Source of the DNA: Eubacteriales bacterium
Lineage (GTDB): Bacteria > Bacillota > Clostridia > Oscillospirales > Butyricicoccaceae
Length of the DNA: 64,000 bases
Direction: 5' to 3'
Assembly: GCA_030539335.1 (NCBI GenBank)
Contig: JAUNSG010000004.1
Span: 161,844 to 225,843, forward strand
Part shown: one piece after another, positions 9,126 to 18,006 of the stretch
How the letters are laid out: each line of letters starts with the position of its first letter
Position numbering within the stretch: the first letter of the stretch is position 1
The notes under the pieces: generated by a model
What the model was told of the DNA's origin: nothing
The model's input: only the letters and a program-made list of their open reading frames with translations
The model's database searches: none
Position numbers and translations under genes: made by a program

Positions 9126-9160
9126 AGACCCCCGCACAGCAAGATACTGTGCGGGGGTCT
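9126..9160. terminator. Terminator of the amt gene
   Basis: Perfect 14-bp stem (9126-9139 with 9147-9160), 7-nt loop. On the minus strand a T-rich stretch (CCTTTTTC) follows about 12 nt after the stem. Confidence 0.75.
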
Positions 9161-9192
9161 GAGAAAAAGGGAAAGAAAATCAGGCAAACAAA

Positions 9193-10908
9193 TTAATCTT
9201 CGTCCTGCAGGGCATCGTAGCCGGTTGCACCGGTACGAACCTTGATGACATCCTCAATATCCGATACGAAAATCTTACCATCGCCGATGTGACCGGTATA
9301 CAGGGTCTGACGGCAGGTGTCGACAACCGTGTCAACCGGGATGCGGCTGACAACCATCTCCATCTTGATCTTCGGACGGAGCGTCATATCAATGGCAGCA
9401 CCGCGATAATACTCCGGCTTGCCCTTCTCTACGCCACAACCCAGGACGTTGGTGACCGTGATACCGGCAATGCCGATGTCCTCCAGAGCTTCCTTGAGCT
9501 TATCCAGACGGGACGGCTTGGTGATAACAACAACCTTGGTGAGCTTCGGATTGTCGCCATCGTCGATCGTTCTCTTGGTGACCGGAATCGCCTCTGCAAT
9601 CGGAACCTGTGCCGAGATCGCTTCCTTGGAGACCTCCTCCGGTGCGATGACCTGTGCGACACCGCTCTTGTTGACCGGCATCGGAACAAAGTCGGCATAC
9701 GAGGTCGGTAGGTTGTGTTCGGACGAGTCCATACCAGCCAGCTCCTCTTCCACGCTGACGCGCAGACCAACGGTCTTGTTGATGATCGTGAATACAATAA
9801 ACATAACAACGGCAACATAAACAGCAACAACAACGACACCCAGCAGCTGAACCAGGAAGAAGTGTGCACCGCCGCCGTAGAACAGGCCGCTATCGGTTGC
9901 GAACAGGCCGACACAGATCGTGCCGAGCGCACCGCAGACGCCGTGTACCGAAATCGCGCCAACCGGATCGTCGATCTTCAGCTTCTGATCAAAGAATTCA
10001 ATGGACAAAACAACGGCGATACCCATAATAATGCCCATGATCGCCGCGCCGAGCGGAGATACCATGTCACAGCCGGCGGTAATGCCAACCAGACCGGCCA
10101 GAGCCGCGTTGTAGGTCATGGAAACATCCGGCTTCTTATAGCGGATCCAGGTAAAGATCATACAGGTGACACAGGCAACCGCCGGACACATGTTGGTGGT
10201 AACAAAGACACTGGCTGCGGATGCAATTGCATCGCCTTCCATGGAAACCGTAGAGCAACCGTTGAATCCGAACCATGCAAACCACAGAATAAATACGCCG
10301 AGCGCCGCCAGCGGGAGGTTGTGGCCCGGGATAGCACGGACCTTGCCGTCCTTGCCGTACTTACCGATACGCGGTCCAAGGATGGATGCACCGATTAAAG
10401 CGCAGACACCGCCGACCATATGGACGCAGGTGGAACCGGCGAAATCGTGGAATCCCAGCTCCGAGAGCCAGCCGCCGCCCCAAATCCAATGTCCGGAGAT
10501 CGGATAGATGAACAGCGAAATACACAGGGAATACAGGCAGTATGCCGAGAACTTGGTACGCTCTGCCATCGAACCGGAAACAATCGTTGCCGCCGTTGCA
10601 CAGAATACCGTCTGGAAAATCAGGAATGCCATGAACGGAACGCCTTCCGGGGTAACCGCGGAATAATCGCCGCGAACCATCGGGTCGAACCAGCCAAAGA
10701 TACTGTTGGTACTGCCAAACATCAGGCCAAAGCCAACCAGCCAAAACACCGGTGTACCGATGGAAAAGTCCATCAGGTTCTTCATCAGAATGTTGCCGGA
10801 GTTCTTCGCACGGGTAAATCCTGCTTCACACATGGCAAAGCCCGCCTGCATGAAGAATACCATTGCGGCACCCAGCAGCACCCAGATGGTGTTTACAGAT
10901 GAATACAT
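9193..10908 (-). CDS. amt: Ammonium transporter fused to a PII signal protein
   Basis: A 571-residue protein. Residues about 1-410 form an Amt/MEP/Rh ammonium channel with eleven membrane helices and family motifs (CEAGFTRAKN, GHWIWGGGWLS, FAGSTCVHMVGG, GVCGALGT). After a linker of about 45 residues, residues 455-571 form a complete PII (GlnB/GlnK) domain: T-loop with Tyr-Tyr (GVEKGKPEYYRGA), B-loop TGHIGDGKIFV and C-loop RTGATG. PII normally blocks Amt in trans when nitrogen is plentiful; here the gate is built into the channel. It lies downstream of glnN, with a separate promoter region. A GGAGG site lies 9 nt before the ATG. Confidence 0.95.
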   Translation of the reverse strand: MYSSVNTIWVLLGAAMVFFMQAGFAMCEAGFTRAKNSGNILMKNLMDFSIGTPVFWLVGFGLMFGSTNSIFGWFDPMVRGDYSAVTPEGVPFMAFLIFQTVFCATAATIVSGSMAERTKFSAYCLYSLCISLFIYPISGHWIWGGGWLSELGFHDFAGSTCVHMVGGVCALIGASILGPRIGKYGKDGKVRAIPGHNLPLAALGVFILWFAWFGFNGCSTVSMEGDAIASAASVFVTTNMCPAVACVTCMIFTWIRYKKPDVSMTYNAALAGLVGITAGCDMVSPLGAAIMGIIMGIAVVLSIEFFDQKLKIDDPVGAISVHGVCGALGTICVGLFATDSGLFYGGGAHFFLVQLLGVVVVAVYVAVVMFIVFTIINKTVGLRVSVEEELAGMDSSEHNLPTSYADFVPMPVNKSGVAQVIAPEEVSKEAISAQVPIAEAIPVTKRTIDDGDNPKLTKVVVITKPSRLDKLKEALEDIGIAGITVTNVLGCGVEKGKPEYYRGAAIDMTLRPKIKMEMVVSRIPVDTVVDTCRQTLYTGHIGDGKIFVSDIEDVIKVRTGATGYDALQDED

Positions 10909-10946
10909 AAAAACGCCTCCAAAAGTGAAATGTATGGAAATAGAAT

Positions 10947-10975
10947 ATTATATACAAAAGCTATTCCAGCTTTTG
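10947..10975 (-). promoter_or_regulatory. amt promoter -10 with adjacent inverted repeat
   Basis: A TATAAT -10 (10952-10947, minus) has no good -35. In its place is an inverted repeat, CAAAAGCT (10955-10962) and AGCTTTTG (10968-10975), separated by 5 bp. This suggests an operator or an activator-dependent promoter. Confidence 0.5.
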
Positions 10976-10988
10976 AACCAAAGAAAAG

Positions 10989-11024
10989 CGGCGTGTATCC
11001 GACTGCGAACTCAGATACACGCCG
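10989..11024 (-). terminator. Terminator of glnN
   Basis: CGGCGTGTATC (10989-10999) pairs with GATACACGCCG (11014-11024), 14-nt loop; followed on minus by CTTTTCTTT. Confidence 0.8.
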
Positions 11025-11053
11025 TTGTGAACTATATGATTGTAATTCGAAAA

Positions 11054-13129
11054 TTATACGCCGAACAGCAGGTCAATGTAAGACGGCATCGGCCAATACT
11101 TCTGTGCCGTGTTAATCTCCAGCTCGTCAACCACTGCGCGCAGGGCTTCCATCGCCGGGATGATCTTTTCGGCAGCATAGGCAGCTTCCGCGGCATTGCC
11201 CTCGATCTCATCTCTGCCTGCGTCAGCAGCAATCAGAGCCTCCAGCTTTGCATATGCCTCAACCGACAGCGCCGTCAGCTTGTTCAGCAGCATGACCTCG
11301 ATATCCGTGGACACGCCGATTGCCTTCTTGTTGACAGCGGTGGTGGACAGCTCATTCATATAGGTGCTGACCGCCGGAAGGATTGCCTTCTTCGTCATAT
11401 CGATCATGGTCATCGCTTCGATGTTGATCAGCTTATGATACTCTTCCTGCAGGATGTCCTGACGGGCAAGCAGCTCGGTCTTGGTCAGAACCTTCATCTC
11501 AACGAACAGGTCAATGAACTCATCATAGGTAGCCAGAGCTTCCGGTGTGGTCTTCAGATTCGGCAGACCACGCTTCTCCGCCTCAGCAACCCACTCATCG
11601 TCATAACCGTTGCCGTTGAAGATGATGCGCTGATGTGCTGTCAGCTCACGCTTAATCAATGCATTCATTGCTTCGTGGAAGTTCTCTGCACCCTCCAGCT
11701 CGTCAGCGTAATCCTTGAATACCTTCGCTACCGCAGTGTTCAGTACAAAGTTTACGCAGGCAATGTTCTGTGCAGAACCCGGCATACGGAATTCAAAGCG
11801 GTTTCCGGTAAATGCAAACGGAGAGGTTCTGTTGCGGTCGGTGTTATCCTTCGGGATAACCGGCAGCGTGGAAACACCCAGCTTGATCTTATTCGAACCG
11901 GAATCCTCCACATCCTCATCCTTGATGATGGAATCAACAATAGCGCCCAGGGTATCGCCCAGGAAGGTGGATACGATTGCCGGAGGCGCCTCGTTGGCAC
12001 CCAGACGGTGATCGTTGCCGGCGGAAGCGACCGAGATACGCATCATCTTTGCATATTTATCCAGTGCGGTGATGATCGCGGTCAGAATCAGCATGAACTG
12101 TGCGTTCTCTGCCGGGTCCTTGCCCGGGCTCAGCAGGTTCTCGCCCTCGTCGGTGGACATCGACCAGTTGTTGTGCTTGCCCGAACCGTTAACGCCCTCG
12201 AACGGCTTCTCGTGCAGCAGGCATACCATGCCATGCTTCTGTGCAACGTTCTTGATGACGTCCATCAGGAGCTGGTTGTTATCGGTAGCGACGTTCGTCG
12301 TGGAGAAGATCGGCGCAACCTCGTGCTGTGCCGGAGATACCTCGTTGTGCTTGGTCTTTGCCAGCAGGCCGAATCTCCACAGCTCCTTATCGAGATCCGC
12401 CATGAAGTCCGAAATACGCGGCTTGATGGAACCAAAGTAATGGTCCTCCATCTCCTGTCCCTTCGGTGCCATCGCACCAAACAGGGTACGTCCGGTCATC
12501 TTCAGGTCTTCACGCTGATCGAAATACTTCTTATCAACCAGGAAGTACTCCTGCTCCGGTCCAACCGTCGTCGTCACACGCTTGACATCCTTGCCGAACA
12601 GCTTCAGGATGCGGCATGCCTGGGTGGAGATCGCATCCATCGAACGCAGCAGCGGGGTCTTCTTATCCAGTGCCTCGCCGGTGTAGGAACAGAATGCGGT
12701 CGGAATGTACAGAGTGCCATCCTTTACGAACGCTGGAGAGGTCGGGTCCCATGCGGTATAGCCGCGTGCCTCGAACGTAGCGCGCAGGCCGCCGGACGGG
12801 AAGGACGATGCATCCGGCTCGCCCTGTGTCAGTTCCTTGCCGCTGAACTCCATGATGATCTTGCCATTGTCGGTCGGGCTGATAAAGGAGTCATGCTTCT
12901 CCGCCGTGATACCAGTCATCGGCTGGAACCAATGCGTATAGTGGGTTGCTCCCTTTCCAACGGCCCACTCCTTCATTGCATGGGCAACATCATTTGCAAT
13001 GCTCGGGTCGAGCGGTTCGCCATAGTCAATCGTCTTCTTGAGCTTCTTGAATACTTCTTTCGGCAGCTTGCTTCGCATTGTGCTTTCATTAAACACATAC
13101 TCGCCGAAAATTTCAGGAATGCTGATCAT
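11054..13129 (-). CDS. glnN: Glutamine synthetase, type III
   Basis: A 691-residue ATP-dependent glutamate-ammonia ligase of the GSIII class, much longer than GSI (about 450) and typical of Clostridia, Bacteroidetes and cyanobacteria. Class motifs are clear: [57 protein letters not shown] and [16 protein letters not shown] start at [11 protein letters not shown] because GGAGGTG lies 9 nt upstream; an ATG six codons earlier overlaps that site. It has a strong promoter and a terminator-containing leader (13200-13287) and is followed by amt. Expression is probably controlled by antitermination. Confidence 0.96.
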   Translation of the reverse strand: MISIPEIFGEYVFNESTMRSKLPKEVFKKLKKTIDYGEPLDPSIANDVAHAMKEWAVGKGATHYTHWFQPMTGITAEKHDSFISPTDNGKIIMEFSGKELTQGEPDASSFPSGGLRATFEARGYTAWDPTSPAFVKDGTLYIPTAFCSYTGEALDKKTPLLRSMDAISTQACRILKLFGKDVKRVTTTVGPEQEYFLVDKKYFDQREDLKMTGRTLFGAMAPKGQEMEDHYFGSIKPRISDFMADLDKELWRFGLLAKTKHNEVSPAQHEVAPIFSTTNVATDNNQLLMDVIKNVAQKHGMVCLLHEKPFEGVNGSGKHNNWSMSTDEGENLLSPGKDPAENAQFMLILTAIITALDKYAKMMRISVASAGNDHRLGANEAPPAIVSTFLGDTLGAIVDSIIKDEDVEDSGSNKIKLGVSTLPVIPKDNTDRNRTSPFAFTGNRFEFRMPGSAQNIACVNFVLNTAVAKVFKDYADELEGAENFHEAMNALIKRELTAHQRIIFNGNGYDDEWVAEAEKRGLPNLKTTPEALATYDEFIDLFVEMKVLTKTELLARQDILQEEYHKLINIEAMTMIDMTKKAILPAVSTYMNELSTTAVNKKAIGVSTDIEVMLLNKLTALSVEAYAKLEALIAADAGRDEIEGNAAEAAYAAEKIIPAMEALRAVVDELEINTAQKYWPMPSYIDLLFGV

Positions 13130-13199
13130 TTTACAACGCACCTCCATAAGTCGTTCGTGTAAGAAAATAATTCTTTCAGGTGATAAATTATCATCGGGT

Positions 13200-13247
13200 A
13201 AAAAAATTAGCGCTGCGGATAAGGACCATCCACAGCGCCTTTGCTGT
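13200..13247 (-). promoter_or_regulatory. glnN leader: terminator overlapped by AnnGnn hexaloop hairpin
   Basis: On minus, an intrinsic terminator has an 11-bp stem (13238-13228 with 13220-13210), a 7-nt loop and seven Ts (13206-13200). Overlapping its 5' arm is a 5-bp hairpin, ACAGC/GCTGT, with hexaloop AAAGGC (13242-13237). A at loop position 1 and G at position 4 is the rule known for ANTAR-protein RNA targets. The two structures exclude each other. Confidence 0.7.
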
Positions 13248-13258
13248 TCACTGTGGTA

Positions 13259-13287
13259 ATTATATCCCTTGATTTTCGCGTTGTCAA
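13259..13287 (-). promoter_or_regulatory. Consensus sigma-A promoter of glnN
   Basis: On minus, TTGACA (13287-13282), 17 bp and TATAAT (13264-13259): a perfect match. The start point should be near 13252, just before the hexaloop hairpin. Confidence 0.85.
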
Positions 13288-13417
13288 CAAAGTTTTTGAA
13301 ACTTTTTTCCCATCTTTAAACTTTTATGACTTTTTTCTATTTCTAATTCTTTGTGATTAGAATTTCTATGCAAGTTGATGAAATATTCGCTTTCTTCATT
13401 TTGCAAGAATTTTTTCC

Positions 13418-13446
13418 TTGACTGCACGCCATTATTGTAATAAAAT
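13418..13446 (+). promoter_or_regulatory. Promoter of the glutamate synthase operon
   Basis: TTGACT (13418-13423), a 17-bp spacer and TAAAAT (13441-13446). The transcript would carry a leader of about 235 nt before the first gene at 13690. Beyond the attenuator, the rest of this leader holds a GC-rich palindrome (GCGGCCGGGCCGC, about 13573-13585) and no gene. Confidence 0.75.
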
Positions 13447-13474
13447 GTTTTTACTGACAATTAACAAGGATTTA

Positions 13475-13538
13475 TGAACAATGACGTTCACTTTTCAGAG
13501 GCTTTTTGCAAGTCTTTGAATCGTGTGCGTCATTTTTT
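13475..13538 (+). promoter_or_regulatory. glt leader: attenuator with AnnGnn hexaloop hairpin
   Basis: A terminator stem (13481-13491 with 13523-13533, 10 of 11 paired) encloses an inner hairpin and ends in TTTTTT (13533-13538). Overlapping its 5' arm is hairpin TGAAC/GTTCA with hexaloop AATGAC (13480-13485), again A at position 1 and G at 4. A second possible hexaloop ACTGAC (13453-13458) sits upstream with a weak, interrupted stem (13446-13466) that would need an earlier transcript start. Confidence 0.7.
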
Positions 13539-13689
13539 GTTTTTTCCGACAGATCCAGTGATCGGATATTTCGCGGCCGGGCCGCATAATTATCTGCATC
13601 GGAGGCTGCGAAGGCGCCGGATTTCGCCCCTTTCCGCGGCACGCAATTTGTTTTCTATTTATATGTGTAGTATATAGGAGGAATTCACC

Positions 13690-14790
13690 ATGTTAAAAGA
13701 AGGCCAGTACCATATCCCTTCGGGATGTGCGATCTCGGGCATCTTCCACAAGGATGGCCGCAGGACCGATGGTTCGGAGATCATCCGCTCCATCGCCACC
13801 ATGCATGACCGCTCCAATGGTCTGGGCGGCGGCTTTGCTGCGTACGGTATCTATCCGGAATATGCAGATTGCTATGCGTTTCATCTCTTCTACGAGAACC
13901 TCGCGATCAAAGAGGAAACCGAAAAGCTGCTGGAAGAGAATTTCGAAATCGCTTCCTTTGCCAAAATCCCGACCCGAAAGCATCCGAGCATCACGGACGA
14001 ACCGCTGATCTGGCGTTACTTCGTATTCCCGCGCCGCTACAAGCTGAACGAATCGCAGTTGGACGAATCCGAGTTCGTCTCCCGCGTCGTCACCAAGATC
14101 AACCACCTCTACGATGGCGCCTATGTCTTCTCCAGCGGTAAGAACTGCGGCGTATTCAAGGCGATCGGCTTCCCGGAGGATGTCGGCATCTACTACAAGC
14201 TGGAAGAGTACGAGGCCTATTCCTGGACGGCACACGGCCGTTATCCGACCAACACCCCTGGCTGGTGGGGCGGCGCCCATCCGTTCGCGATGCTGGACTT
14301 CACCATCGTCCACAACGGAGAAATCTCATCCTACGATGCCAACCGCCGTTCGATCGAGATGCACGGCTACAAGTGCGATCTGCTCACCGATACCGAGGTC
14401 ATCACCTACATCTTTGACTATCTGATCCGCAAGCAGGGTCTGACCATGGAAGAGGCCGCCCACGTCGTTGCCGCTCCGTTCTGGTCCACCATCGAAAAGA
14501 TGCCGCCGGAACAGGCGGAGGAATACACATATCTGCGCGATGCCTATTCCAACCTGCTGATCACCGGCCCGTTCTCCATCATGCTCGGCTTTACCAACGG
14601 CATCATGGCGCTGAATGACCGTCTGAAGCTCCGTTCAATGGTCGTTGGTGAAAAGGGTGAGGATGTGTACATTGCTTCGGAGGAAGCGGCGATCCGTGTC
14701 ATCCAGCCGAAACTGGATTCGCTCTGGAGCCCGCGCGGCGGCGAACCGGTCATTGTGACCTTAAACGAAGACGCACAAGGAAAGGAATAA
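13690..14790 (+). CDS. Glutamate synthase, glutamine amidotransferase (GATase II) subunit
   Basis: A 366-residue class II glutamine amidotransferase that corresponds to the N-terminal domain of GltB and releases ammonia from glutamine. The nucleophile is Cys13 in IPSGCAISGIF, so a 12-residue propeptide is probably removed. Other motifs include AHGRYPTNTPGWWGGAHPF and VHNGEISSYDANRR. It is the first gene of a split glutamate synthase operon; the FMN domain follows after 6 bp. A strong ribosome site, AGGAGG, lies 8 nt upstream. In most bacteria these domains are one 1500-residue chain; the split form is known from archaea and Clostridia. Confidence 0.93.
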   Translation: MLKEGQYHIPSGCAISGIFHKDGRRTDGSEIIRSIATMHDRSNGLGGGFAAYGIYPEYADCYAFHLFYENLAIKEETEKLLEENFEIASFAKIPTRKHPSITDEPLIWRYFVFPRRYKLNESQLDESEFVSRVVTKINHLYDGAYVFSSGKNCGVFKAIGFPEDVGIYYKLEEYEAYSWTAHGRYPTNTPGWWGGAHPFAMLDFTIVHNGEISSYDANRRSIEMHGYKCDLLTDTEVITYIFDYLIRKQGLTMEEAAHVVAAPFWSTIEKMPPEQAEEYTYLRDAYSNLLITGPFSIMLGFTNGIMALNDRLKLRSMVVGEKGEDVYIASEEAAIRVIQPKLDSLWSPRGGEPVIVTLNEDAQGKE

Positions 14791-14796
14791 TGCATC

Positions 14797-16302
14797 ATGG
14801 CTATTGATTTTTTATATCCGCAATATGAAGTAATCCGCAACCGCGACCGCTGTATTACCTGCCGCGCTTGCGAGCGTCAGTGCGCGAACAAGGTTCACCA
14901 CTACGACGTTGATTTTGAACGCATGGAGTCCGATGAGAGCAAATGTGTCGACTGTCACCGCTGTGTGTCGCTCTGTCCGACCCGTGCGCTGAAAATCGTC
15001 AAGACCAACCACACGTTCCGCGAGAACGCAAACTGGCAGGGCGAAACCATCATGGAGGTCTACCGGCAGGCCGGTACCGGCGGTACGCTGCTCTCCTCCA
15101 TGGGCAACCCGAAGGACTTCCCGGTCTACTGGGACAAGATGCTGATTAACGCATCCCAGGTAACCAACCCGTCCATCGACCCGCTGCGTGAGCCGATGGA
15201 AATCCGTACCTATCTCGGCAAGAAGCCGGGCAAGATCGAGCGCGACGAGAACGGCAAGATCATTCCGAACCTCTCCCCGCGCCTCAAGCTGGAAGTCCCG
15301 GTTATGTTCTCCGCCATGTCCTATGGCTCCATCAGCTACAACGCCCACGAATCGCTGGCGCGTGCCTCGAAGGAAATGGGCACGTTCTACAACACCGGTG
15401 AGGGCGGCCTGCACGAGGACTTCTACCAGTGGGGCAATAACACCATCGTCCAGGTTGCATCCGGCCGTTTCGGCGTACAGAAGGATTATCTGGATGCCGG
15501 CGCCGCCATCGAGATCAAGATTGGTCAGGGCGCAAAGCCGGGCATCGGCGGACATCTGCCGGGAGCTAAGGTCGCACCGGACATCTCCCGTACCCGTATG
15601 ATCCCAGAGGGCACCGATGCGATCTCCCCGGCACCACACCATGATATTTATTCCATCGAGGATCTGCGCCAGCTCGTCTTCTCCCTGAAGGAAGCGACAG
15701 CATATCAGAAGCCGGTCATCGTCAAGATCTCTGCGGTACACAACGTTGCAGCGATCGCGTCCGGTATCGCACGTTCCGGTGCAGATATCATTGCCATCGA
15801 CGGTTACCGCGGCGGCACCGGCGCTGCGCCGACCCGTATCCGTGACAACGTCGGTATCCCGATTGAGCTGGCTCTGGCGGCGGTCGATCAGCGTCTGCGC
15901 GACGAAGGCATCCGCGACAATGTTTCGGTCGTTGTCGGCGGTTCCATCCGCAACTCGGCAGATATCGTCAAGGCAATCGCACTCGGTGCGGATGCCGTGT
16001 ACATCGCAACCTCCGCGCTGATGGCGCTCGGCTGCCATCTGTGCCGGACCTGCCAGAACGGCCTCTGCAACTGGGGCATTGCAACCCAGAGACCAGAGCT
16101 GGTAAAGCGCCTGAACCCGGACATCGGTTCCAAGCGCCTGGTCAACCTTCTCACCGCATGGAGCCACGAGATCCGCGAAATGATGGGCGGTATGGGTATC
16201 AACTCCATCGAAGCGCTCCGCGGCAACCGTCTAATGCTCCGCGGCATTGGTCTGAATGAGAAGGAACTGGAGATCCTGGGCATCAAGCATGCCGGCGAAT
16301 AA
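14797..16302 (+). CDS. gltB: Glutamate synthase FMN-domain subunit with N-terminal 2[4Fe-4S] ferredoxin domain
   Basis: A 501-residue protein. Residues about 12-70 hold two 4Fe-4S motifs (CITCRACERQC ... CVDCHRCVSLCP). The rest is the FMN-binding TIM barrel of glutamate synthase (GEGGLHEDFY, GQGAKPGIGGHLPGAKV, IDGYRGGTGAAP), with the 3Fe-4S cysteine cluster near the end (CHLCRTCQNGLCNWGIATQ). It condenses ammonia with 2-oxoglutarate and reduces the product to glutamate. The fused ferredoxin domain suggests that electrons arrive from the neighbouring Fe-S and flavin subunits. Confidence 0.94.
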   Translation: MAIDFLYPQYEVIRNRDRCITCRACERQCANKVHHYDVDFERMESDESKCVDCHRCVSLCPTRALKIVKTNHTFRENANWQGETIMEVYRQAGTGGTLLSSMGNPKDFPVYWDKMLINASQVTNPSIDPLREPMEIRTYLGKKPGKIERDENGKIIPNLSPRLKLEVPVMFSAMSYGSISYNAHESLARASKEMGTFYNTGEGGLHEDFYQWGNNTIVQVASGRFGVQKDYLDAGAAIEIKIGQGAKPGIGGHLPGAKVAPDISRTRMIPEGTDAISPAPHHDIYSIEDLRQLVFSLKEATAYQKPVIVKISAVHNVAAIASGIARSGADIIAIDGYRGGTGAAPTRIRDNVGIPIELALAAVDQRLRDEGIRDNVSVVVGGSIRNSADIVKAIALGADAVYIATSALMALGCHLCRTCQNGLCNWGIATQRPELVKRLNPDIGSKRLVNLLTAWSHEIREMMGGMGINSIEALRGNRLMLRGIGLNEKELEILGIKHAGE

Positions 16303-16320
16303 GGGGAGGCTGAATATCCG

Positions 16321-16749
16321 ATGAAACGAGTTTATGTAAACGAGAAATGGTGTCTTGGATGCCATCTTTGCGAATATTACTGTGCATTTGCCAATTCCGG
16401 CAAGAGCGATATGGTCAAGGCGCTGAAGGATCACAAGATCGCGCCGCGTATCAAGATTGAGGAGCGCGACAACATCAGCTTCGCGGTTTCCTGCCGTCAC
16501 TGCGAGGAGCCGCTATGTGTGAAGGGCTGCATCTCCGGTGCACTCTCCCGCGTCAATGGGGTCATCTCCATCGACTCGGACAAATGTGTCGGCTGCTATA
16601 CCTGCATCCTCTCTTGCCCGTATGGTGCACTCAGCACCTCCACCTCCGGCGCAGTCCAGAAGTGTGAGCTGTGCGTGAAGAATGCAGACGGTACCCCGCA
16701 ATGTGTTGCCGGCTGTCCGAACAAGGCTATCGTATTTGAGGAGAGGTGA
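16321..16749 (+). CDS. 4Fe-4S ferredoxin-type electron-transfer subunit of glutamate synthase
   Basis: A 142-residue protein with four Fe-S cysteine groups in the HycB/CooF-like arrangement: CLGCHLCEYYC, CRHCEEPLCVKGC, CVGCYTCILSCP and CELC ... CVAGCP. It most likely passes electrons between the flavoprotein encoded next and the FMN subunit encoded before it. It lies 18 bp after gltB and abuts the flavoprotein gene. Confidence 0.9.
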   Translation: MKRVYVNEKWCLGCHLCEYYCAFANSGKSDMVKALKDHKIAPRIKIEERDNISFAVSCRHCEEPLCVKGCISGALSRVNGVISIDSDKCVGCYTCILSCPYGALSTSTSGAVQKCELCVKNADGTPQCVAGCPNKAIVFEER

Positions 16750-16754
16750 GAATC

Positions 16755-17993
16755 GTGAAGTATGTAATTATTGGCAACGCTACCGCAGCAATCGGATGTG
16801 TGGAAGGCATCCGCACCATCGATAAGAAGGGCGAAATCGTCATCATTTCTTCCGAACCGCACTTCACCTATGGCCGTCCGCTGATTTCCTACCTGCTGCT
16901 CGGCAAGACCACCGAAGACAAGATGAATTACCGTCCACTGGACTTTTATGAGAAGATGGGTGTCACCCCGATGCTTGGACGCACAGTGACCAGGATCGAT
17001 AAGGATGCAAAGGCGGTCGTTCTGGAAAACGGCGAAACCGTCTCTTATGACAAGCTGGCGATCTGCACCGGCTCCCGTCCGTTCGTCCCGCCGATGGAGG
17101 GCCTGGACACGGTAGAAAACCAGACGCCGTTCATGACGCTGGATCACGCGCATCACCTGCGCGACATGCTGGGCACAGAAAAGGATAAGAATGTCCTGAT
17201 CATCGGCGCCGGCCTGATCGGCCTGAAATGTGCGGAAGGCATCAGCGGCCTGGCAAAGTCCATCACGATTGTCGATATGGCGCCGCGTATCCTGCCCAAT
17301 GTACTGGATGAATACGGCTCCGCCTACATCCAGAAGTTCCTGGAGAGCAAGGGCATGGCGTTCTTTCTCGGCGATTCGGTCGCCAAGTTCAGCACACCGA
17401 CCCATGCGGTGTTCAAGAGCGGCTATGAGATGGACTTTGACGTCCTGGTTGTCGCTGTCGGTGTCCGTCCGAACACACAGCTTGCTGAGGAAATCGGCTG
17501 CGAGGTAAACCGCGGCATCCTTGTCAATGACCACAGTGAAACCTGTGTGCCGGATGTCTATGCAGCCGGCGACTGTACGGTATCGCACGATATCTCCGCC
17601 GATGTCGACCGCATCCTCGCCATCCTGCCGAATGCATACCTGCAGGGAGAAACCGCCGGTATGAATATGGCCGGCGGCAACCACTCGTTCGCCAAGGCCT
17701 GCCCGATGAATGCCTCCGGCTTCCTCGGACTGCATATGATTACCTGCGGCAGCTATGACGGCGAGGAATATGTTGTCAAGACGGCGGATACCTACAAGAA
17801 GCTGGTTACCCGCGACAATCATCTGGTTGGCTTCATCCTGATCGGCGAAGTGGATCGCGGCGGTATTTATACCTCCCTGGTTCGCGAACAGATTCCGCTG
17901 GATACCATCGACTTTGAGCTCATCCGTGAGCGTCCGCAGCTGATGGCGTTCTCCAAGCCGGAGCGTATGGCGAAGCTTTCCACAGCGCATTAA
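16755..17993 (+). CDS. NAD(P)/FAD-dependent oxidoreductase of glutamate synthase cluster
   Basis: A 412-residue flavoprotein of the pyridine nucleotide-disulfide/rubredoxin reductase-like family. FAD-binding N-terminus (KYVIIGNATAAIGCVEGIR), NAD-binding site (VLIIGAGLIGLKCAEGI) and second FAD motif (VYAAGDCT) are all present. It would oxidise NAD(P)H and feed electrons to the ferredoxin subunit in place of GltD. The GTG at 16755 is preferred because GAGGAGAGGTGA lies just upstream; a GTG at 16746, overlapping the previous stop, is the alternative. Confidence 0.9.
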   Translation: MKYVIIGNATAAIGCVEGIRTIDKKGEIVIISSEPHFTYGRPLISYLLLGKTTEDKMNYRPLDFYEKMGVTPMLGRTVTRIDKDAKAVVLENGETVSYDKLAICTGSRPFVPPMEGLDTVENQTPFMTLDHAHHLRDMLGTEKDKNVLIIGAGLIGLKCAEGISGLAKSITIVDMAPRILPNVLDEYGSAYIQKFLESKGMAFFLGDSVAKFSTPTHAVFKSGYEMDFDVLVVAVGVRPNTQLAEEIGCEVNRGILVNDHSETCVPDVYAAGDCTVSHDISADVDRILAILPNAYLQGETAGMNMAGGNHSFAKACPMNASGFLGLHMITCGSYDGEEYVVKTADTYKKLVTRDNHLVGFILIGEVDRGGIYTSLVREQIPLDTIDFELIRERPQLMAFSKPERMAKLSTAH

Positions 17994-18006
17994 GGAGGAT
18001 CAACAT

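Noticed and set aside
13446..13466. Upstream hexaloop ACTGAC as first ANTAR hairpin of the glt leader
   Set aside because: The stem is interrupted and its 5' arm overlaps the predicted -10, so it would not be in the RNA unless transcription starts earlier. Kept only as a possibility.
13573..13585. GC palindrome GCGGCCGGGCCGC in the glt leader
   Set aside because: Perfect 6+1+6 repeat, but no T-run and no known site match; may be chance in GC-rich sequence.
13654..13676. TTGTTT-17-TATATA just before the first glt gene
   Set aside because: The start point would fall inside the ribosome-binding site.
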